A stretch of DNA of 64,000 nt, from assembly GCA_035771165.1 (NCBI GenBank), contig JAWNZC010000087.1, positions 7,224,001 through 7,288,000 on the forward strand. Direction: 5' to 3'. Source of the stretch: Paragorgia papillata. Lineage: Eukaryota; Cnidaria; Anthozoa; Scleralcyonacea; Coralliidae. Positions 55,773 to 64,000 of this stretch are shown piece after piece. The position numbers were made by a program, and so were the translations under genes. Under the pieces are notes generated by a model. It was given only the letters and a program-made list of their open reading frames with translations, made no database searches and was not told the DNA's origin. The first letter of the stretch is position 1, and each line of letters starts with the position of its first letter.

Positions 55773-57425
55773 CAAAAACACATGTTGAAGCTGAATCCGA
55801 ATTAAGTACATGTACATCGCCATCAGACTCAGACCAATCCGCAACGGCACGAACTGAAACCATCGTAGACGATACAACTAAAGAACAAAGAACAAAAAAG
55901 AAAGCATCACAAAAAAAGACTATTCAACTCCAACGAACAGACATACAGCAAAACAAACAAGTAGAAGGCGACACACAATATGTAATACAACCTACGTCAC
56001 ATGGAACAACTACACAGACTATTCATCACGATAAACAGACTGCTGTACCGACATCAACCCCATTAACACCACTGACAACTACTACTCAAGGAACGCATGA
56101 AAATATAGCACAGCAACGCAATGTGCGAGATACAGCACGAATACAATCAACGTCAGAGACAACGGCAAACATAACTCGGGCGAGGAATTGTAAGACAGCA
56201 ACCGTTATTGAGGCAACGAAACGGAAGAGCTTAGAAAACCAGCAGGAAACAGAACGAGAAATAACTCCTGGTCAAAATGTGACTGCTGTATCATTTCCTA
56301 CAGGTACTGTAATAGTGGCATGCTCAGTGAGACAAAAACTTTGCGCTGTCGAACTAAGTTCGAACATATATACAGAACAAACAAACAATTTCTTTCTCTG
56401 TGTCGTTTTTTTTTGGGGGGGGGCTCCAGGAAAAAATATATCACTTTTTAGTACTTTCAATTCGGTTTGGATGGGGGGGAAATTTTGTTTTTGAATATTT
56501 CGTTACATGACACTTTATAATTATAATTATTAATTAGAAATTTGAAATTACAGTTGAAGCTTTCGTAAGCGACCACTCGTGGGAAAAAGTGGTCGCAACT
56601 AGAACTGGTCGCTTATGAGAATTTGTTCTCGTATGCGACCACCCATGCATTAAAATGGAAAACGTTGGTCGCTTACGGGAGCTTGCAACGAAGGATTACG
56701 TAACACAGTTTTTATTTCATTTTTTTTTAATACGTACTATCAACAAAACAATTTTGAAACTCGACTGAATGACAATAGCATGTTACAGATAGTCAGTCAA
56801 CACAATACATGGTCTGGTGGACATTGAGCGTAGATCAACTATAAGACGTATTTGACACTCGCGACTGCACTGTACTGGTCAGCTCTTCATTTTCTTGCCA
56901 TTCGAAAAATTTTGTCAGTTTAATCGTGAGAAAAATAGCGCATTATTGACTGACTGCATGTAACACGTTTAGTAAGGGTGGTCGCTTACAAGAGCTTAAA
57001 AACGATGAGAAAGCTCAGTTTGTAAATGTGGAAGGTAGTCGCGGTCGCTTACAGCTAGAGTGGTCGCTTACGAGAGCTTTTAGTAACAGTGTAGAATATA
57101 GTGAATTTATACGGGGTCGACATCACAATAGCACTTTTACTTATTAATAATCTGCGATGTACCAGTTTTAATACGATATTGTTTTGCAGGCACTACATTT
57201 GGAATGGTTGACAAGGACAACGCAGTTCAGGCGATTTGTGTGCTTACTCCACGTCCACTTATCCATGGCCATGAGGTTCTTGATGAGAATACAGTTGTTC
57301 AAGTTGTTAAAGTTTTAAACGACAGTCTTTTGCCGTTTGTTCCGGGAGGACCCGATGGCGATGAATTCCTCACAGTTGGGTCTTTTTGTCAGTGGCCAAA
57401 TACTAATTTAATCCTGTATAAATAA
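55773..57425 (+). CDS. Probable exons of a Thr-rich protein, partial
   Basis: Exon 55,773-56,303 follows a strong polypyrimidine tract and AG, and ends CCTACAG|GTACTG. Exon 57,190-57,425 follows TTTTGCAG and ends in TAA. The join is in frame (phase 1) and gives FPTGTTFGMVDKDN. The first exon is low-complexity (Thr, Gln, Lys-rich: TTTTQGTHEN, SKKKTIQL-like). The second looks globular (VLTPRPLIHGHEVLDENTVV). The hydrophobic start at 55,721 is likely the polypyrimidine tract read as protein, not a signal peptide. The upstream exon is not known; a phase-1 donor such as 49,234 would fit. Function unknown. Confidence 0.5.
56549..57093. mobile_element. MITE in the intron, TACAGTTGAAGC ends
   Basis: The left end TACAGTTGAAGCTTTCGTAA and the right end, CGAGAGCTTTTAGTAACAGT, are related inverted repeats. 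TGGTCGCTTACG-type units recur inside. Non-coding. It is related to the element at 57,967. Confidence 0.8.
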
Positions 57426-57966
57426 GATATTTTGGTTTCTACAACCTTCTTGAATTGGTGTAATATGTATTTTGTCCTTGTCAAAAGTATTCTGTATATA
57501 CTTAGTCTTTATATGTTTACTGTGGCCTATAATTGAAATAGTAATATATAAATATTTACGTTTTAGTATCGTTAACGGCTTTTCTAGGAAGGAACATTCA
57601 TTACAACTATTCATTATTTTCAGTTTAGTTTAGTTTTATAGTTTAGTTTAGTTTAGTTTACTTGTAGTATTTTAAGTCATTAAGCAGAATTTACATATAT
57701 GTATTAGATCATGGCTATAGCTTTCTATTTCTGCATAAAATATATGAGTTGTTAAAAACACTGCGTTTCTTCTTGGCTATTCCCGCCTACGTTATAACTG
57801 ATGTGAGACAAGATGTATATACTCTTTTTAAAAGGAAAATAAAAAAAAGTTTTTAGCACATCTATAGCTGTTCTTGTGATATTTGTGCATTAGGAAATTC
57901 AATGTTTTGCTTTTCTTGCAAAGTTAATGCAAGTTGACAGAATTCATAAAGTATTTAAACTATAAT
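57426..57966. other. No gene recognised
   Basis: AT-rich sequence with a (TTTAG)n run at about 57,625-57,660 and no coding signal. Confidence 0.5.
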
Positions 57967-58310
57967 TACAGTTGAAACTTTCGTAAGCGACAACTTCGGA
58001 GATGTGGGAACGTTTTATTAGAGCTGGTCGGTTACGAGAACTCAAAAACAAAGAAAAAGTCTGCAAAGATGTTCGTTGTCAGACTTAAGCTCTTTTCCAG
58101 TCATCGCAAAAACTAGCTCGCAGCCAGCTGCGATTGTTTGCATCTAATTAAAAACAACTCGCAGTGATTGTTTTCTCGTTATGAGTTCTTTTTTATGAGA
58201 TACAAGTACTCGCGGCTAGCTGCGAACTAGTTTCTGCGATGAGTGGAAAAGAGCCACTCGTCCGTTAGTCGCCGACGGTGGTCGCAAAGGTGAGCTTCAA
58301 CTGGACTGTA
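57967..58310. mobile_element. Related MITE carrying a nested foldback
   Basis: Left end TACAGTTGAAACTTTCGTAA, right end GAGCTTCAACTGGACTGTA. The interior 58,088-58,256 is a separate foldback with AGCTCTTTTCCA, TCATCGCA and CTAGCTCGCAGC arms. Confidence 0.75.
58088..58256. mobile_element. Foldback element inside the MITE
   Basis: Arms of about 50 bp (AGCTCTTTTCCAGTCATCGC and its near-inverse GCGATGAGTGGAAAAGAGCC) are separated by about 65 bp of AT-rich loop. It splits the host MITE. Confidence 0.75.
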
Positions 58311-58354
58311 TATATGAAGTGTAGCATAAATACTTCTCAAAGTCCTCCAACAAG

Positions 58355-58415
58355 ATGAAAATTCAAAAGGAAGAAATATTTAGCAACGCTTTATATCCAG
58401 CCTGTGGGAACCTGG
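58355..58415 (+). CDS. Possible coding exon with phase-1 donor
   Basis: MKIQKEEIFSNALYPACGNL with the donor CTGG|GTAAGT. It could be a first exon of a gene that continues past the satellite, or an internal exon starting a little earlier. No domain is visible in 20 codons. Confidence 0.3.
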
Positions 58416-58565
58416 GTAAGTTCGTTAGTTTCTTCGTTGGGGCTAATTTATATTTGGAAATCTGCAGAGAAAGATTTAATAACATGATTTTTGCTTGAAA
58501 TATAGATTAGTTAAGAAACTATATCGAACACTAGGTCGTCTGAGTTATTTTTGTTTTGTTTTAAC

Positions 58566-61500
58566 AAAACTAGAATTTCAGCTGATTTGATCGAGGTGAA
58601 CGATCATAATTTGAAAAAGTGGGGAGCCTCTCCCGACATAACAAGCCAATTAAGTTATAATTCACTAACTTCAATTTAATATTCTTCTCTGAAATCTTGC
58701 CCATCGTTTTAAATCCAGAAGTTTGTAAGAAAACTAAAATTTCAGCTCATTTGAGGTAAACCATCATGGTTTGTAAAAGTGGGGTATACTTACACATTGT
58801 TGTGTTGAGGTGCAATCGGCCTATCCCGACATGACAAGCCAAGTTGTAATTCACTAACTTCAATTTAATATTTTTCTCTGAAATTTTGCACATCGCTTTA
58901 AATCCAGTAGTTTGTAAGAAAACTAAAATTTCAGCTCATTTGAGATAAATCATCATGATTTGTAAAAGTGGGGTATACTTACACATTGTTGGGTTGAGGT
59001 GCAATAGCCTATCCCGACATGACAAGCCAAGTTGTAATTCATTAACTTCAATTTAATATTTTTCTCTGAAATTTTGCACATCGTTTTAAATCCAGAAGTT
59101 TGTGAGAAAACTAAAATTTCAGCTCATTTGAGATAAATCATCATGATTTGTAAAAGTGGGGTATACTTACACATTGTTGGGTTGAGGTGCAATAGCCTAT
59201 CCCGACATGACAAGCCAAGTTGTAATTCATTAACTTCAATTTAATATTTTTCTCTGAAATCTTGCACATCGTTTTAAATCCAGAAGTTTGCAGCGAAACA
59301 AAAATTTCAGCTCATTTGAGGTAAACCAACATGATTTGTAAAAGTGGGGTATACTTACACATTGTTGGGTTGAGGTGCAATAGCCTATCCCGACATGACA
59401 AGCCAAGTTGTAATTCATTAACTTCAATTTAATATTTTTCTCTGAAATTTTGCACATCGTTTTAAATCCAGAAGTTTGTGAGAAAACTAAAATTTCAGCT
59501 CATTTGAGATAAATCATCATGATTTGTAAAAGTGGGGTATACTTACACATTGTTGGGTTGAGGTGCAATAGCCTATCCCGACATGACAAGCCAAGTTGTA
59601 ATTCATTAACTTCAATTTAATATTTTTCTCTGAAATCTTGCACATCGTTTTAAATCCAGAAGTTTGCAGCGAAACAAAAATTTCAGCTCATTTGAGGTAA
59701 ACCAACATGATTTGTAAAAGTGGGGTATACTTACACATTGTTGGGTTGAGGTGCAATAGCCTATCCCGACATGACAAGCCAAGTTGTAATTCATTAACGT
59801 CAATTTAATATTTTTCTCTGAAATCTTGCACATTGTTTTAAATCCAGAAGTTTGCTGGGAAGCTAAAATTTCAGCTCATTTGAGGTAAACCATCATGATT
59901 TGTAAAAGTGGGGTATACTTACACATTGTTGGGTTGAGGTGCAATAGCCTATCCCGACATGACAAGCCAAGTTGTAATTCATTAACTTCAATTTAATATT
60001 TTTCTCTGAAATCTTGCACATCGTTTTAAATCCAGAAGTTTGCAGGGAAACTAAAATTTCAGCTCATTGAGGTAAACCATCATGATTTGTAAAAGTGGGG
60101 TATACTTACACATTGTTGGGTTGAGGTGCAATAGCCTATCCCGACATGACAAGCCAAGTTGTAATTCATTAACTTCAATTTAATATTTTTCTCTGAAATC
60201 TTGCACATCGTTTTAAATCCAGAAGTTTGCAGGCAAACTAAAATTTCAGCTCATTTGAGGTAAACCATCATGATTTGTAAAAGTGGTGTATACTTACACA
60301 GTGTTGGGTTGAGGTGCAATAGCCTATCCCGACATGACAAGCCAAGTTGTAATTCATTAACTTCAATTTAATATTTTTCTCTGAAATCTTGCACATCGTT
60401 TTAAATCCAGAAGTTTGCAGGGAAACTAAAATTTCAGCTCATTTGAGGTAAACCATCATGATTTGTAAAAGTGGGGTATACTTACACATTGTTGGGTTGA
60501 GGTGCAATAGCCTATCCCGACATGACAAGCCAAGTTGTAATTCATTAACTTCAATTTAATATTTTTCTCTGAAATCTTGCACATCGTTTTAAATCCAGAA
60601 GTTTGCAGGGAAACTAAAATTTCAGCTCATTGAGGTAAACCATCATGATTTGTAAAAGTGGGGTATACTTACACATTGTTGGGTTGAGGTGCAATAGCCT
60701 ATCCCGACATGACAAGCCAAGTTGTAATTCATTAACTTCAATTTAATATTTTTCTCTGAAATCTTGCACATCGTTTTAAATCCAGAAGTTTGCAGGGAAA
60801 CTAAAATTTCAGCTCATTTGAGGTAAACCATCATGATTTGTAAAAGTGGTGTATACTTACACAGTGTTGGGTTGAGGTGCAATAGCCTATCCCGACATGA
60901 CAAGCCAAGTTGTAATTCATTAACTTCAATTTAATATTTTTCTCTGAAATCTTGCACATCGTTTTAAATCCAGAAGTTTGTAGGGAAACTAAAATTTCAG
61001 CTCATTTGAGGTAAACCATCATGATTTGTAAAAGTGGGGTATACTTACACATTGTTGGGTTGAGGTGCAATAGCCTATCCCGACATGACAAGCCAAGTTG
61101 TAATTCATTAACTTCAATTTAATATTTTTCTCTGAAATCTTGCACATCGTTTTAAATCCAGAAGTTTGCAGGGAAACTAAAATTTCAGCTCATTGAGGTA
61201 AACCATCATGATTTGTAAAAGCGGGGTATACTTACACATTGTTGGGTTGAGGTGCAATAGCCTATCCCGACATGGCAAGCCAAGTTGTAATTCATTAACT
61301 TCAATTTAATATTTTTCTCTGAAATCTTGCACATCGTTTTAAATCCAGAAGTTTGCAGGGAAACTAAAATTTCAGCTCATTTGAGGTAAACCATCATGAT
61401 TTGTAAAAGTGGTGTATACTTACATATTGTTGGGTTGAGGTGCAATAGCCTATCCCGACATGACAAGCCAAGTTGTAATTCATTAACTTCAATTTAATAT

Positions 61501-64000
61501 TTTTCTCTGAAATCTTGCACATCGTTTTTAATCCAGAAGTTTGCAGGGAAACTAAAATTTCAGCTCATTTGAGGTAAACCATCATGATTTGTAAAAGTGG
61601 GGTATACTTACACATTGTTGGGTTGAGGTGCAATAGCCTATCCCGACATGACAAGCCAAGTTGTAATTCATTAACGTCAATTTAATATTTTTCTCTGAAA
61701 TCTTGCACATCGTTTTAAATCCAGAAGTTTGCCGGGAAACTAAAATTTCTGCTCATTTGAGGTAAACCATCATGATTTGTAAAAGTGGGGTATACTTACA
61801 CATTGTTGGGTTGAGGTGCAATAGCCTATCCCGACATGACAAGCCAAGTTGTAATTCATTAACGTCAATTTAATATTTTTCTCTGAAATCTTGCACATCG
61901 TTTTAAATCCAGAAGTTTGCCGGGAAACTAAAATTTCTGCTCATTTGAGGTAAACCATCATGATTTGTAAAAGTGGGGTATACTTACACATTGTTGGGTT
62001 GAGGTGCAATAGCCTATCCCGACATGACAAGCCAAGTTGTAATTCATTAACGTCAATTTAATATTTTTCTCTGAAATCTTGCACATCGTTTTAAATCCAG
62101 AAGTTTGCAGGGAAACTAAAATTTCAGCTCATTGAGGTAAACCATCATGATTTGTAAAAGTGGGGTATACTTACACATTGTTGGGTTGAGGTGCAATAGC
62201 CTATCCCGACATGACAAGCCAAATTGTAATTCATTAACGTCAATTTAATATTTTTCTCTGAAATCTTGCACATCGTTTTAAATCCAGAAGTTTGCAGGGA
62301 AACTAAAATTTCAGCTCATTTGAGATAAATCATCATGATTTGTAAAAGTGGGGTATACTTACACATTGTTGGGTTGAGGTGCAATAGCCTATCCCGACAT
62401 GACAAGCCAAGTTGTAATTCATTAACTTCAATTTAATATTTTTCTCTGAAATTTTGCACATCGTTTTAAATCCAGAAGTTTGTGAGAAAACTAAAATTTC
62501 AGCTCATTTGAGATAAATCATCATGATTTGTAAAAGTGGGGTATACTTACACATTGTTGGGTTGAGGTGCAATAGCCTATCCCGACATGACAAGCCAAGT
62601 TGTAATTCATTAACTTCAATTTAATATTTTTCTCTGAAATTTTGCACATCGTTTTAAATCCAGAAGTTTGTGAGAAAACTAAAATTTCACCTCATTTGAG
62701 ATAAATCATCATGATTTGTAAAAGTGGGGTATACTTACACATTGTTGGGTTGAGGTGCAATAGCCTATCCCGACATGACAAGCCAAGTTGTAATTCATTA
62801 ACTTCAATTTAATATTTTTCTCTGAAATCTTGCACATCGTTTTAAATCCAGAAGTTTGCAGGGAAACTAAAATTTCAGCTCATTTGAGGTAAACCATCAT
62901 GATTTGTAAAAGTGGGGTATACTTACACATTGTTGGGTTGAGGTGCAATAGCCTATCCCGACATGACAAGCCAAGTTGTAATTCATTAACTTCAATTTAA
63001 TATTTTTCTCTGAAATTTTGCACATCGTTTTAAATCCAGAAGTTTGTGAGAAAACTAAAATTTCAGCTCATTTGAGATAAATCATCATGATTTGTAAAAG
63101 TGGGGTATACTTACACATTGTTGGGTTGAGGTGCAATAGCCTATCCCGACATGACAAGCCAAGTTGTAATTCATTAACTTCAATTTAATATTTTTCTCTG
63201 AAATCTTGCACATCGTTTTAAATCCAGAAGTTTGCAGGGAAACTAAAATTTCAGCTCATTTGAGGTAAACCATCATGATTTGTAAAAGTGGGGTATACTT
63301 ACACATTGTTGGGTTGAGGTGCAATAGCCTATCCCGACATGACAAGCCAAGTTGTAATTCATTAACTTCAATTTAATATTTTTCTCTGAAATCTTGCACT
63401 TCGTTTTAAATCCAGAAGTTTGCAGGGAAACTAAAATTTCAGCTCATTGAGGTAAACCATCATGATTTGTAAAAGTGGGGTATACTTACACATTGTTGGG
63501 TTGAGGTGCAATAGCCTATCCCGACATGACAAGCCAAGTTGTAATTCATTAACTTCAATTTAATATTTTTCTCTGAAATCTTGCACATCGTTTTAAATCC
63601 AGAAGTTTGCAGGGAAACTAAAATTTCATCTCATTTGAGGTAAACCATCATGATTTGTAAAAGTGGTGTATACTTACACAGTGTTGGGTTGAGGTGCAAT
63701 AGCCTATCCCGACATGACAAGCCAAGTTGTAATTTATTAACTTCAATTTAATATTTTTCTCTGAAATCTTGCACATCGTTTTAAATCCAGAAGTTTGTAG
63801 GGAAACTAAAATTTCAGCTCATTTGAGGTAAACCATCATGATTTGTAAAAGTGGGGTATACTTACACATTGTTGGGTTGAGGTGCAATAGCCTATCCCGA
63901 CATGACAAGCCAAGTTGTAATTCATTAACTTCAATTTAATATTTTTCTCTGGAATCTTGCACATCGTTTTAAATCCAGAAGTTTGCAGGGAAACTAAAAT
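58566..64000. repeat. 188-bp satellite array, about 29 units, runs off the window
   Basis: Tandem units of 188 bp (187 in a common deletion variant) fill the rest of the window. Conserved blocks are CATGATTTGTAAAAGTGGGG, GGTTGAGGTGCAATAGCCTA and CCCGACATGACAAGCC. The first unit is diverged, and later ones are almost identical. Repeats of variants make higher-order patterns: a 376-bp dimer at 59.1-59.8 kb and a 563-bp trimer at about 60.0-61.5 kb. The 73-codon frames inside are repeat translations. Confidence 0.97.

Noticed and set aside
55721..55790. Hydrophobic N-terminus of the 257-codon frame as a signal peptide
   Set aside because: The Leu/Phe run is encoded by a T-rich polypyrimidine tract ending in AG, so it is more likely a splice acceptor.
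59236..59833. Two identical 73-codon minus-strand frames
   Set aside because: They fall in the 188-bp satellite; their identity reflects the 376-bp dimer, not a gene pair.

Overview
The window looks like nuclear DNA of a cnidarian, most likely an anthozoan (coral or sea anemone). It is AT-rich, with spliceosomal introns, long microsatellites, many short inverted-repeat transposons, L2/CR1-like and Penelope-like retroelements, a Polinton/Maverick and a helicase-encoding DNA transposon. The species call is inference from composition; no rRNA or mitochondrial marker is present. Almost everything recognisable is mobile DNA. Only short exons of one or two probable host genes are visible, at 49-58 kb.

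Layout. 1-4.9 kb: microsatellite, two inverted-repeat MITEs and a possible gag-like zinc-knuckle remnant. 4,911-12,906: a nearly complete Academ-like transposon of the helicase-bearing type, with 64-bp TIRs, a 9-bp target duplication, a RecQ-like helicase gene (+) and a two-exon transposase gene (-) that begins with a zinc-binding domain. 14,754-14,972: a 219-bp MITE of the same group, also with a 9-bp duplication. 15.7-16.6 kb: further MITEs. 16.8-18.7 kb: Penelope-like fragments in inverted arrangement. 18.7-22.7 kb: an L2-like retrotransposon with an N-terminal 2A motif and an (ATT)n tail. 22.7-28.8 kb: MITEs, microsatellites and unassigned sequence. 28.8-31.9 kb: a CR1-like element that appears to be inserted in an older relative. 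32.3-34.2 kb: an internally deleted relic of a second helicase/transposase element.

The centre is a nest. A short Academ-like element with a 10-bp duplication (34,706-34,715 and 48,666-48,675) contains a complete 13,031-bp Polinton (35,194-48,224) with 6-bp duplications GCCGTA and near-identical TIRs of about 160 bp. The Polinton carries protein-primed DNA polymerase B, packaging ATPase, cysteine protease, major and minor capsid proteins, chromodomain integrase, a GRF zinc-finger protein, a possible Bcl-2-like protein and several unknowns. It thus has a virus-like replication, packaging and integration set, but five of its genes have a stop or frameshift. Each TIR has three AP-1-type sites next to a TATA box facing inward.

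49.2-54.9 kb: a four-exon host gene whose second intron hosts another non-LTR element and a very long microsatellite. 55.8-58.4 kb: further probable exons and two related MITEs, one with a foldback inserted in it. 58.6 kb to the end: a 188-bp satellite array of about 29 units with dimer and trimer higher-order patterns.
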